A DNA stretch of 64,000 nt. Origin: Aequorivita todarodis. GTDB taxonomy: Bacteria; Bacteroidota; Bacteroidia; Flavobacteriales; Flavobacteriaceae. Within the stretch, counting starts at the first letter, position 1. Each line of letters starts with the position of its first letter. The DNA lies in contig NZ_JAQQTG010000019.1 of NCBI RefSeq assembly GCF_028561335.1, positions 1 to 64,000 on the forward strand. Direction: 5' to 3'. The notes below the pieces were generated by a model, which ran no database searches, had not been told where the DNA came from, and worked only from the letters and a program-made list of their open reading frames with translations. The translations under genes were made by a program, and so were the position numbers. Below, piece by piece: positions 1 to 8,953 of this stretch.

Positions 1-99
1 GCAATAATGAATGCCCAGACCAGATGGAATGGACAAATTTTTCATTGGTCAGCTATACAAAATGATTTGAATGCTTATTTTAGTGATAGAATAAAATAG
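1..99 (+). CDS. C-terminal end of an unidentified protein (5' truncated)
   Basis: Frame 1 is open from the window edge to a TAG at 97-99 and gives 32 residues, ending in a segment with HWSAIQNDLNAYF and a DRIK tail. I do not recognise the family from this fragment. It is on the same strand as the Omp85-type gene that follows, but about 320 bases of mostly repetitive DNA separate them, so co-transcription is uncertain. The call rests only on an open frame with Flavobacteriaceae-like composition. Confidence 0.5.
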   Translation, partial: AIMNAQTRWNGQIFHWSAIQNDLNAYFSDRIK

Positions 100-182
100 G
101 ATGACACAGTTAATTGAACACTCCCGATGGGCACCATGAGTCCTTATTGCGAATTCCAACTGGCTATTGCAACTACCAACTG

Positions 183-413
183 AACTCTTAACTCTTAACT
201 CTTAACTCTTAACTCTTAACCCTTAACTCTTAACCCTTAACTCTTAACCCTTAACTCTTAACCCTTAACTCTTAACCCTTAACTCTTAACCCTTAACTCT
301 TAACTCTTAACCCTTAACTCTTAACCCTTAACTCTTAACCCTTAACTCTTAACCCTTAACTCTTAACCCTTAACTCTTAACTCTTATCTCTTAACTCTTA
401 ACTTTTAACCCTT
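183..413 (+). repeat. 33-copy 7-bp tandem array (AACTCTT/AACCCTT)
   Basis: Thirty-three contiguous heptamers keep perfect phase over 231 bases. Two versions, AACTCTT and AACCCTT, alternate for most of the length, giving a 14-bp higher-order unit. Three or four units near the ends are degenerate (ATCTCTT, AACTTTT). TAA falls in all three frames, so the array is non-coding. It ends nine bases before the TTG start of the Omp85-type gene, so it probably forms its 5' leader or promoter-proximal region. The preceding stretch, 100-182, shows no gene. Confidence 0.97.
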
Positions 414-422
414 AACTATAAT

Positions 423-2120
423 TTGAAATACACCCTGTACATCTTCTTATACCTTAATATATATACCTGTTTTTTCTTCGGAACACATGCACAGGAGCTA
501 ACACTTTCAATAAAGGCCGAAAAACCGATTCCGCAAGGCATAAAAGATTCGCTGCAGATGCAAACAACTTTTAAGGATTTTGCCGCGCTTAAAAAAGAGA
601 CCGACACCGTTTATTTAAAATTGCAGCGGATGGGCTATATTGAAAGCGAACTCCTTCAGCTTCAAAAAGAGAGCGACAGCAGCTATGTCGCAGATTTTTT
701 CCTCGGAACAAAATACAGCGAACTGAAAGTTTACTATTCCAAAGAAGATTTCAGCAAAAAGGAGCTGCAACGCGTTGCTTCCGAAATTACCGACAGGTAT
801 TTTATGCTGCCTTTTGAAATAATTCCAAATTCATTGCGGAAACTTACGGCACTTCGGAACCAAAAGGGAAATGCCTTTGCGCGATTGCGATTGACCGAAT
901 TTGAAAAAGAGGGTACTGACAAATTATCCGCCACTTTATTGGTGGACGATGGAACCACTCGGTCTGTGGATTCCATCGCCATAAAAGGCTATGAGAAATT
1001 TCCCCGTTCTTTTCTGAAATATTATGCAGGGGTAAAAAAAGGGCAACTATTCAACCAAAATAAACTGGTGGAACAAAGTGAAAACCTGAACAGCTTGGGT
1101 TTTGTTTCCGCCATTAAGCCGCCGGAAGCGCTTTTCAGAAAAGATTCAACAACGGTTTATTTTTATCTCGAAAAACAAAACAACAACCTATTCGATGGAA
1201 TACTCGGTTTTGCAACGGACGAAGAAACACAGAAACTCACCTTTAACGGCTATTTGAACCTCGAACTAAATAACAACCTGAATTACGGCGAGCAACTATT
1301 GCTGAACTATAAAGCAGACGGGAATGAACAGGTAAATTTTAGGGTGAAAGCTACGCTGCCCTATTTGCTGAAAACTCCTTTTGGTTTAAGCGGGGAGCTT
1401 AAAATTTTTAAACGCGACAGTACTTTTATAACTACAGAACAGCAATTGCGGGCAACGTATCAAATAAACCCAAAATCCACCACGTACATTGGTTATAAAG
1501 GATACGACTCAAGCAATCTTCTGGACATTGCGATAGCGGGCACGCCCGTTGAAGATTTTAAGTCAAAGTTTTTTATAGCCGGGGCAACATACGTTAAGCC
1601 CCAAAACAAAAAGCTCTTTCCCATAAAAACCGCTATTAGTTTGGATGGAGGCATTGGAGCCCGCGATAAAGAAGGGAACAGCGATGACCAAGTACGCATT
1701 GAAACCTTGCTCAATAATATTTTCAACCTGAATTATAAAAACTCCATTTTTGTGCAGAATATAACGAGCGTACTTTTCAGCGACAGTTATTTGGTTAATG
1801 AATTGTTTCGCTTCGGCGGCATTAACAGCATTCGAGGTTTTAATGAAAACAGTATCGACGCATCGCTTTATTCAGTAATAAACACGGAATACCGATACCA
1901 GTTTAATGAAGGGGTGTTCGTCCATAGCATAATAGATGTTGGGTATTTCGAAAATGAGACCCTTTCCCTTAAACAAAATCTCTACAGCTTTGGGTTTGGA
2001 CTTGGACTCAATACCAAGGCAGGACTATTTAAGTTCAATGTTGCCAATGGGAACACGGAAAACCAAGACTTCAGTTTTTCGAATACCAAAATACACATCA
2101 GTGTTTCTTCAAAATTTTAG
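423..2120 (+). CDS. Omp85/BamA-superfamily outer-membrane protein
   Basis: 565 residues. A signal peptide covers about residues 1-23 (ends GTHAQ). A mixed alpha/beta region follows, with one POTRA-like repeat around 183-245 (SVDSIAIKGYEKF to LGFVSAIKP). The C-terminal half is a beta-barrel of alternating strands with the FRFGGINSIRGF motif near residue 470, the (V/I)RGF signature of the Omp85 lid loop. It is shorter than BamA and has fewer POTRA repeats, so a role other than general outer-membrane protein assembly (a TamA- or patatin-associated barrel) is possible. The start is TTG at 423; no ATG is available upstream because the heptamer array intervenes. Confidence 0.8.
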   Translation: MKYTLYIFLYLNIYTCFFFGTHAQELTLSIKAEKPIPQGIKDSLQMQTTFKDFAALKKETDTVYLKLQRMGYIESELLQLQKESDSSYVADFFLGTKYSELKVYYSKEDFSKKELQRVASEITDRYFMLPFEIIPNSLRKLTALRNQKGNAFARLRLTEFEKEGTDKLSATLLVDDGTTRSVDSIAIKGYEKFPRSFLKYYAGVKKGQLFNQNKLVEQSENLNSLGFVSAIKPPEALFRKDSTTVYFYLEKQNNNLFDGILGFATDEETQKLTFNGYLNLELNNNLNYGEQLLLNYKADGNEQVNFRVKATLPYLLKTPFGLSGELKIFKRDSTFITTEQQLRATYQINPKSTTYIGYKGYDSSNLLDIAIAGTPVEDFKSKFFIAGATYVKPQNKKLFPIKTAISLDGGIGARDKEGNSDDQVRIETLLNNIFNLNYKNSIFVQNITSVLFSDSYLVNELFRFGGINSIRGFNENSIDASLYSVINTEYRYQFNEGVFVHSIIDVGYFENETLSLKQNLYSFGFGLGLNTKAGLFKFNVANGNTENQDFSFSNTKIHISVSSKF

Positions 2121-2240
2121 CATATTCTATTCACAGCTACCGTCGTTCCCAAAGAAAACTTAAAAATTGGGAGCAAATACTTGTGTAATTAACTTTTTAT
2201 TATGATTTTTGCCGTTGGCTAATTCAAATAATTTATAAAA

Positions 2241-5200
2241 ATGAGAACAAAGTTTAGTGGAATTTTAACGCTTATACTAGCGTTAGTTGTGCAGCTTACC
2301 TTCGCACAGCAAAAAACTATTACAGGTACAGTGACGGACGATACAGGTCTGCCATTGCCTGGTGCAAACGTTATTGTTAAAGGCACAAGTTCTGGAACAC
2401 AGTCGGATTTTGATGGTAATTATACCATTTCTGCCAATGTGGGACAGACACTTGTCTTTAGTTATGTAGGTTTTGTCGCCAAGGAAATAAAAGTAGGAGC
2501 CCAAAATAACATAGATGTTACTTTACAACCAGATGCCGCGGCTCTGGAAGAAGTAGTTGTTACTGGGTATTCTACACGAAACCAAACCGTACAGACGTCG
2601 GCCGTTGTATCGATTTCCGCTTCGGAATTATCGCAAATGGCACCGACCACCAGTATAGACAATATGCTGCAGGGTAAGGCGGCTGGTGTGCAGGTAACTG
2701 CTGCCAACGGTAAACCTGGGCAGGGAGCTTTCGTTCGTATTCGTGGAACAGGGTCTTTAACTGCCGGCGGTTCATCACCTCTATATATTGTGGATGGCGC
2801 GCCAATTCGCGAAGTGGACTTGGCAACCATTCCTAATGAAGACATCGAAAACATTTCTATTTTAAAAGATGCCGCTACAACTGCACAGTATGGTTCTCGT
2901 GGATCTAACGGTGTTGTTATCATTACAACAAAGAGTGGTGTTAGAAATAAAGATGCCAGCATTCGCTATAGCTCACGTTATGGGGTAACTTCGCAAGTAC
3001 ATAGGAATTATCAACTGATGGATGCGGAACAAAAAATGCAATTTGAGGCAGAAATGTATGCCTTAGGAGTATCTACTGCGGCAACACTTCCGGGTGTAAC
3101 TACTCTGCCTGGATCTCCCGAAAGGCAATTTTTATTAGATCACCAAACAGATTGGGAAAAGCTAATTTTAAAAGAGGGAATCCTTCAGAATAATAGTGTT
3201 TCATTTTCTGGGGGTGCTGAAAAAATTGATTATTACTTTTCCGTATCAAACGACCGTAACACAGGTATTATTGATAAAATTGACGGTTTTGAGCGATTAG
3301 GTTCTAGATTAAATCTTAATCTTGACGCAAAAAAATGGTTAAAGCTTGGTGTTAACGTTGGTTATTCCAGATCAACTAGTGACGAACCTAGAGATAGATT
3401 TAACGATCAAAACCCGTTTTTTGCTGCCCTTTCCGCTGCTCCATACGATACAGAATTTGTTCTTGACGAATTCGGAAATCCAGTTTTAGACGAGAACGGC
3501 GATCCTATTTACGATACTTCAGGAGCCTCAGACTATCCAATTCGAGAAGCACTTGACGATGAACCTCAATTAAATATTTATAATACTACATTAGCTAGTA
3601 TCAATACTCAAGTTCTGTTAAATAAGAATTGGACTTATGAATTCCAAACAGCTGTAAACTGGCTTGCACGTCGTACAGAATATTACGTAAAACCAGGATC
3701 TTATCTTGCTGGAGTTGCTGCTGGTATTGAAGGTGGTTTGAAAAGGGATTTTCAAGATCACCGCTTAGATCTTACAATAAGTAATCGATTAAACTACAAC
3801 TTATCTTCTGGCGACCACAATTTAAATGTTTTAGGACTTTATGAATACAACATGAATGAGTTTAACCGTATATTGGCGGAATCAACTCAATTCCCATCGC
3901 CATTATTGAGTACGCAAACAAATGGAGCGTTAAAACGAGAAGCTAGAAGTAATAGAAGTCGTTTAACTTTAGTTTCTTATGGCCTATTTGCTGACTACAA
4001 CTTTAAAGAGCGCTATTACGTATCTGGTTCTGTCCGTCGTGATGGTTCCTCAAGCTTTGGTGCTGATGTACAATGGGGTAATTTCTATAGTGGTAGTGTA
4101 GCTTGGAATGTCGCTAACGAACCTTTCTTTGATGTTGATTTTATAAACGACTTAAAATTTAGAGGATCCTATGGATCTGTAGGTAACCGTTCAGGTCTTC
4201 GCAACTATGAAGCACAAGGAACCGTAACTTTTGACTCTTATCCTGGTGGTTCCAGTACCATTCCAGATCAAATAGCTAATCCAGATTTGAGTTGGGAAAC
4301 TACAACAACTACTAATATTGGTGTCGAATTTAATGCGTTTAACAAAAGATTACGCCTTGTAAGTGATTATTTCATTAGAAAAACTACTGATTTACTATTT
4401 CCAGTGCGAACAGCCTATGAGACAGGTGCTGGAACAATAACAAAAAACATTGGTGATATAGAAAATAAAGGTTTAGAGGTATCCTTGCAGGGAGAGGTTA
4501 TTAGAACATCAGATTTTAGCTGGACTCTTGGGGGAAATGTTCTTTTCCTAGACCATAAGATTGTTAGTTTACCTGAGGGGAAACCTATTGATGTTGACAA
4601 TACAAGTATTCGTTGGGAAGAAGGCCGAAAAATCAATGAACATTTCCTTATTCGGTACGCTGGTGTAGATCCAGAAACTGGAAGAGGCCAATTTTATGGT
4701 GGAGATGGCAATATATATTTTGCGGATGAACTTCCTCAAGATCAGGAAAATAGAGTGTTCCAAGGAAAATCTACTATTGCAGATCTTGAAGGTGGATTCT
4801 TTTCTAACATAACTTATAAAGGTTTTGGTCTTCGTACTGATTTTGTTTTCAAAACTGGAAACTGGATCAATAATATAGTAAGAGCACGCTCTAACTTTGA
4901 TGGATCTGATATAGGCTTTAATCAAACCGTTGACGCTTATAATTATTGGCAACAACCTGGTGATACAGATGTAGCACCTAGTCCAAAATATGCTGTTCAA
5001 GACAGGGACTTTTACTACAGTTCTGACAGATGGTTAGAAAAAGGAGATTATATAAGGTTAAGAAATGTTACTTTGTCTTATACTTTTCCAAAGAAATATT
5101 TAGAAAAAACTCCTCTCACATCACTTAGAATTTATGCACAGGGACAAAACGTGTTGACCTTTACAAAATTTTGGGGTGATCCTGAAGTTGGTATTTCATC

Positions 5201-5306
5201 AGGCGAATCAATATCTTTCGCAGAAACTGTGGCACCTGGAGAAACTACTTTGTATAGTTATCCTAACACACAGTCTTACCAAATGGGTATTGATGTAAGT
5301 TTTTAA
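2241..5306 (+). CDS. SusC/RagA-family TonB-linked outer-membrane transporter
   Basis: 1021 residues, usual for the family. Domains in order: signal peptide 1-22; carboxypeptidase-regulatory-like domain about 26-97; TonB box EEVVVTGY at 103-110; plug about 115-230 with the SusC hallmark VRIRGTGSL and LYIVDG; then a 22-strand-type barrel ending in a terminal Phe. It imports an oligomeric nutrient with TonB/ExbBD energy. susD follows after 20 bases, so the two form the standard receptor and lid pair. No glycosidase or protease lies alongside, so the substrate cannot be inferred. Codon composition turns more AT-rich after about position 3000. Confidence 0.96.
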   Translation: MRTKFSGILTLILALVVQLTFAQQKTITGTVTDDTGLPLPGANVIVKGTSSGTQSDFDGNYTISANVGQTLVFSYVGFVAKEIKVGAQNNIDVTLQPDAAALEEVVVTGYSTRNQTVQTSAVVSISASELSQMAPTTSIDNMLQGKAAGVQVTAANGKPGQGAFVRIRGTGSLTAGGSSPLYIVDGAPIREVDLATIPNEDIENISILKDAATTAQYGSRGSNGVVIITTKSGVRNKDASIRYSSRYGVTSQVHRNYQLMDAEQKMQFEAEMYALGVSTAATLPGVTTLPGSPERQFLLDHQTDWEKLILKEGILQNNSVSFSGGAEKIDYYFSVSNDRNTGIIDKIDGFERLGSRLNLNLDAKKWLKLGVNVGYSRSTSDEPRDRFNDQNPFFAALSAAPYDTEFVLDEFGNPVLDENGDPIYDTSGASDYPIREALDDEPQLNIYNTTLASINTQVLLNKNWTYEFQTAVNWLARRTEYYVKPGSYLAGVAAGIEGGLKRDFQDHRLDLTISNRLNYNLSSGDHNLNVLGLYEYNMNEFNRILAESTQFPSPLLSTQTNGALKREARSNRSRLTLVSYGLFADYNFKERYYVSGSVRRDGSSSFGADVQWGNFYSGSVAWNVANEPFFDVDFINDLKFRGSYGSVGNRSGLRNYEAQGTVTFDSYPGGSSTIPDQIANPDLSWETTTTTNIGVEFNAFNKRLRLVSDYFIRKTTDLLFPVRTAYETGAGTITKNIGDIENKGLEVSLQGEVIRTSDFSWTLGGNVLFLDHKIVSLPEGKPIDVDNTSIRWEEGRKINEHFLIRYAGVDPETGRGQFYGGDGNIYFADELPQDQENRVFQGKSTIADLEGGFFSNITYKGFGLRTDFVFKTGNWINNIVRARSNFDGSDIGFNQTVDAYNYWQQPGDTDVAPSPKYAVQDRDFYYSSDRWLEKGDYIRLRNVTLSYTFPKKYLEKTPLTSLRIYAQGQNVLTFTKFWGDPEVGISSGESISFAETVAPGETTLYSYPNTQSYQMGIDVSF

Positions 5307-5326
5307 TTGAATAAAAAAGATAAAAA

Positions 5327-6754
5327 ATGAAAAAAATAATTTTAAAAATAACAGTACTAGCATTAATTCTACTAGGAGTTACTGCTTGTGATTCCAAGCT
5401 AGACCAAATACCGTTTGATCAGTTTGGTAATGAAAATGCATATGTATCTGCTGCAGATTTTGAAAATGCGGTTAGAGGAGCCTATGCTGGGTTCACATCT
5501 GGATCTATGTATGGAGGAAGTGATCAAGGTGGTATGATTGACGCTGGAGATGTTTTGGCAGATAACGTAACTATCGCACAAGATGGACGTGGCACACGTT
5601 CCACTTTACACAACTGGCGCTATGTTGCGGCGGATGGTCCTCTCTCCAATACATATCAACGAACATATATAATAGCTAATCGTGCTAACCTTATATTAGA
5701 GAATATTGTTTCTTTTGAGGGAGATAACAAAGAAAACATAATTGCAGAAGCAAAAGCAATAAGAGCATTAGCTCATTTGAATTCCGCAATTTTCTTTGCG
5801 AAAATTCCTACTCAGTCAGGAGATGCCAATGGTAGTTTAGGAATTGCCTATGTAACAGAAGCAGATGCTAACGCGCTTCCCGCAAGAGAAACTGTTGGAG
5901 TAGTCTATGACAAAATAGTGGCTGATCTAACAGATGCGCTAGCTGGTATTAATGAAACCAACCCTCCCGGTCGTCTAAACAAGCAAGGAGTTGCAACGCT
6001 GCTTTCAAGAGTTTACCTATATATGGGTAAATATGACCTTGCTGTTAATGCAGCAAACATGGTAACCACTAAACCAGCTGCAAGAAATAATGTAGTGGGT
6101 GTATGGAAGGATGCAAATCAAGACGGATTGTTATTTTACATACCTAACGAAGTAGGTACCTTAGGAATAGGGGTTGGTGTTGCTTACAGCCAAGGATCTC
6201 TTAACAACTTAACTCCGGAATATGTTGTTGATTATGACTTTTACACTAAGTTTTCTGATGAAGACATCAGAAAAGAAGCTTATACCGCTCCTGGACAAAA
6301 AGGAAGCAATAAATATAATGCGATTGTAAAATGGTTCGGTAGAGACAGCTCTTTTGATGGCTTGGTTGATCTTAAAGTTCTACGTGCTGCAGAAGCATAT
6401 CTGAACAAAGCTGAAGCATATTACCGTTTAGGAAATGAAACAGCCGCAAGAAATGCCTTAGATGAGGTAAGAAGCAGAAGATACACTACTTTCGCAGGAG
6501 GTGAAACTGGACAAGCCCTGTTAGATGCAATTATGTTAGAAAGACGTTTGGAATTTGCTTTTGAAGGACACAGATTTATAGATCTTAAACGTTGGGGTTT
6601 GGGAGTACAACGTGATGGATTTGGAGACTTAAGAGATGGAACAGGCGTACCATCTGATGTACAATCACTATCTGTCGGAAATAAACTCCAATTGCCAATA
6701 GATCAAACTATCATAGACGTTAATCCTAATATTCAGCAAAATCCAGGATATTAA
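5327..6754 (+). CDS. SusD/RagB-family nutrient-binding lipoprotein
   Basis: 475 residues. The lipobox LGVTAC puts the lipidated Cys at residue 21, so the protein is anchored on the outer membrane. The body is TPR-like, with the SusD features FENAVRGAYAGF near the N-terminus, AEAKAIRALAHLN, and the C-terminal ERRLEFAFEGHRFIDLKRWG motif. It forms the hinged lid over the preceding SusC transporter and captures substrate. It is transcribed with susC (20-base gap) and with the small lipoprotein after it. Confidence 0.96.
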   Translation: MKKIILKITVLALILLGVTACDSKLDQIPFDQFGNENAYVSAADFENAVRGAYAGFTSGSMYGGSDQGGMIDAGDVLADNVTIAQDGRGTRSTLHNWRYVAADGPLSNTYQRTYIIANRANLILENIVSFEGDNKENIIAEAKAIRALAHLNSAIFFAKIPTQSGDANGSLGIAYVTEADANALPARETVGVVYDKIVADLTDALAGINETNPPGRLNKQGVATLLSRVYLYMGKYDLAVNAANMVTTKPAARNNVVGVWKDANQDGLLFYIPNEVGTLGIGVGVAYSQGSLNNLTPEYVVDYDFYTKFSDEDIRKEAYTAPGQKGSNKYNAIVKWFGRDSSFDGLVDLKVLRAAEAYLNKAEAYYRLGNETAARNALDEVRSRRYTTFAGGETGQALLDAIMLERRLEFAFEGHRFIDLKRWGLGVQRDGFGDLRDGTGVPSDVQSLSVGNKLQLPIDQTIIDVNPNIQQNPGY

Positions 6755-6774
6755 TAATCTTAAAAATAATAGTG

Positions 6775-7227
6775 ATGAAAAAAATCAATATAATAATTAC
6801 AATCGTTGCTTTAGCCCTCTTGGTAGGTTCTTGTGAAACCTATGATGACTATAATACAGATCGTAAAACGGTAGTTGGATTTCCAGAAGGCTCAAGAAAC
6901 ATAAATGGTGTTCCAACTGGAAGTGAAAAAAGCATAGATGTAACAGTATTTGCGAGCGACGTTGCCGCTACTGACAGACAGTTTAATATTATTGCTGTTC
7001 CAACAATTCTAGATAATTCTACTGTCCCACCTGAAGTAGAGACTAATCCAGATAACTATAGGTTTGACCCAACTGTAACTATTCCTGCAAATTCAAGGGA
7101 GGGTATGCTAACTGTTTATGGCACAAATGCCTCTATGGTTCAAGAAAAAGAGTTTTTCTCTCTGGCAATTGAAGGATCAGCTACCGTGGTTTCTGGAGCT
7201 GTTTTAAAAATAAGGTTAAGACAATAA
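6775..7227 (+). CDS. small lipoprotein at the third position of the susCD operon
   Basis: 150 residues. A signal peptide with lipobox LLVGSC puts Cys at residue 20. The mature part looks like one beta-sandwich domain (Calx-beta or DUF-type immunoglobulin-like fold by pattern), but I do not recognise a specific family. A GTG just before the chosen ATG at 6775 is also in frame; the ATG gives a clean MKKINI signal peptide. Its place after susD is that of the SusE/SusF-like accessory surface glycan-binding proteins, so a substrate-binding role is inferred from context only. An intrinsic terminator follows. Confidence 0.75.
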   Translation: MKKINIIITIVALALLVGSCETYDDYNTDRKTVVGFPEGSRNINGVPTGSEKSIDVTVFASDVAATDRQFNIIAVPTILDNSTVPPEVETNPDNYRFDPTVTIPANSREGMLTVYGTNASMVQEKEFFSLAIEGSATVVSGAVLKIRLRQ

Positions 7228-7255
7228 TTTTTGTTGTACCTAAATAATTTACCCA

Positions 7256-7291
7256 AAAGCATCCCTTAAATTTAGGGATGCTTTTTTTATT
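7256..7291 (+). terminator. intrinsic terminator of the susCD operon
   Basis: An 11-bp stem (AAAGCATCCCT pairing with AGGGATGCTTT), a 7-base loop and a run of seven T. It lies 28 bases after the lipoprotein stop and separates the operon from rlmB. Confidence 0.92.
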
Positions 7292-7351
7292 AGATCAGTT
7301 ATATTCTGCCTATTTTTAAACATAAGTAAATCCACTATTTTTTAAAAACCC

Positions 7352-8089
7352 ATGACCGACAAAACAAACACCATTTTCGGAATATATCCAGTCAAGGAAG
7401 CTCTGGCTTCACAAGTTGTTTTTGACAAAGTTTTTGTCCAGAAAGGAATAGATAGCGATAAGATTGAAAGTCTTGTCAAAGATCTTGAAAAAGCAAACGT
7501 TCCTGTAAACATAGTCCCTTTCGAAAAACTCAATAGGCTTACAAGAGGAAACCACCAAGGCGTCGTGGCAGTAACCTCTCCGGTGTCGTTCCATAGTTTG
7601 GAAGCTGTTGTGGAAAAAGCACTTAAAAGCGATAAAGCCCCATTATTCCTTATTCTGGACCAAATTACTGATGTCCGAAATTTCGGCGCCATTCTTCGCA
7701 CGGCCGAGTGTACGGGTGTTAATGCAGTGATAATTCAAAAAAGTGGCGGCGCTCCCGTTTCCGGTGATACCGTAAAAACTTCGGCTGGAGCCATTTTCAA
7801 AATTCCTATCTGTAAAGTGGAACATATCAAAGATGCGATCTTCTATTTGCAAGGTTCGGGAATTACAACAGTTGCCGCAACGGAAAAAACAAATTCCGAA
7901 ATTTATTCGCTCGATTTAAAAACACCGCTGGCCATTATTATGGGCTCGGAAGGCAAAGGCGTTTCAAAGTCGGTTTTAAGTTTAGTAGATCAACGCGCTT
8001 CCCTGCCCCTGCTAGGCGAAATAAATTCATTGAACGTTTCTGTGGCATGTGGCGCTTTTCTTTATGAAGTAGTGCGCCAACGCAGATAA
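7352..8089 (+). CDS. rlmB: 23S rRNA (guanosine-2'-O-)-methyltransferase, TrmH/SpoU family
   Basis: 245 residues. An N-terminal L30e-like substrate-binding domain covers about 1-75 (IFGIYPVKEAL start). The SPOUT catalytic domain carries all three motifs: N110/R116 in DVRNFGAILRTAE, E200 in MGSEGKG, and SLNVSVA at 226-232. The family methylates the ribose of G2251 in 23S rRNA using SAM through a trefoil knot. The gene converges on the rhomboid gene with a 3-base gap. A tRNA-directed TrmH homologue is possible, but the N-terminal domain favours RlmB. Confidence 0.92.
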   Translation: MTDKTNTIFGIYPVKEALASQVVFDKVFVQKGIDSDKIESLVKDLEKANVPVNIVPFEKLNRLTRGNHQGVVAVTSPVSFHSLEAVVEKALKSDKAPLFLILDQITDVRNFGAILRTAECTGVNAVIIQKSGGAPVSGDTVKTSAGAIFKIPICKVEHIKDAIFYLQGSGITTVAATEKTNSEIYSLDLKTPLAIIMGSEGKGVSKSVLSLVDQRASLPLLGEINSLNVSVACGAFLYEVVRQRR

Positions 8090-8092
8090 GGG

Positions 8093-8863
8093 TTATTCGG
8101 AAGTATCTTCTGAATTTTTCTTGTAACTGTATATTATTTTTATACGTCGGGGCTTTTTTGCTTCGATTTCTTCCATAGGAGGATCCTTTGGCAACTCCTT
8201 GGGCAACTCTATGAAATTTCCATTTTCATCAAATTGTTTTAGAAAAGGATCATTGTCAGGATTATAATCGTCCCGCTCCCATTCATATTTCTTGTTCTGG
8301 ACTGGATTACCCTTAAAAAAGAAAGCAAATAGCAGCCCCACAATAAAACCGGAAAGATGTCCTTCCCAAGAAATTTCAGGGTTAACGGGGAAGACATACC
8401 AAAGCATTCCCCCATAAAGAAACACTACCGCCAAAGCCAATGCGGTAAGCTGATATTGTTTTGAAAAAATACCCTTAAAAAACAAAAATGCCGCAAGCAT
8501 ATACACTACACCGCTTGCTCCTATGTGCAGCGAAGATCTGCCAATGAACCACGTTGCAATGCCCGTCAACAAAAGTCCGAATAGCAGCACCTTCCAGCGA
8601 ATATTTCGGTAGAAATAAAACAAGGCTGAGGACAGGACAAACAAGGGGATCGAATTGTTGAAAAGATGTTTCAAGCTCCCGTGAATGAAGGGACTAAAAA
8701 GAATGCCACGCAAACCTTTCAACTCTCTTGGATAAACTCCATAAGCATTGAAATTCAACCCAAACCGCGATTCAATCCAAAACACAATCCAAAGCACCAT
8801 CACGAACAGCAATGGATATCCAAACACTTCGGGAGTAAATTTTAATTGGTTTGATTCAGACAT
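8093..8863 (-). CDS. rhomboid-family intramembrane serine protease
   Basis: 256 residues with six predicted membrane helices between about 15 and 185. The catalytic dyad is visible: Ser117 in GASG and His169 in EGHLSG. The conserved HLFNN segment (66-70) supplies oxyanion residues. A charged cytoplasmic tail of about 70 residues, rich in Pro, Glu and Lys, follows. Rhomboids cleave transmembrane segments of membrane proteins; the substrate here is unknown. It is divergent from rarA. Confidence 0.92.
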   Translation of the reverse strand: MSESNQLKFTPEVFGYPLLFVMVLWIVFWIESRFGLNFNAYGVYPRELKGLRGILFSPFIHGSLKHLFNNSIPLFVLSSALFYFYRNIRWKVLLFGLLLTGIATWFIGRSSLHIGASGVVYMLAAFLFFKGIFSKQYQLTALALAVVFLYGGMLWYVFPVNPEISWEGHLSGFIVGLLFAFFFKGNPVQNKKYEWERDDYNPDNDPFLKQFDENGNFIELPKELPKDPPMEEIEAKKPRRIKIIYSYKKNSEDTSE

Positions 8864-8939
8864 AGATTATAAATTACAAAAAGCAATCCCCAAATCAAAT
8901 TTATGATAAATTGTCAGTGAAACCGATTTATTAAAATTG

Positions 8940-8947
8940 TAATTTTG
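8940..8947 (+). promoter_or_regulatory. Bacteroidota -7 element (TAATTTTG) of rarA
   Basis: TAATTTTG matches the TAnnTTTG -7 consensus and lies only 6 bases before the rarA ATG, so the transcript would have almost no leader. No convincing TTTG -33 element is seen at the usual spacing. Confidence 0.5.
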
Positions 8948-8953
8948 AAAACT

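Noticed and set aside
183-413. Telomere-like or CRISPR-like array
   Set aside because: The unit resembles CCCTAA, but it is 7 bases long, inside a chromosome region with genes on both sides, and has no spacers; neither a telomere nor a CRISPR array.
2462-2962. 166-codon minus-strand open frame inside susC
   Set aside because: Shadow of the susC plug region; susC is full length and unmistakable.
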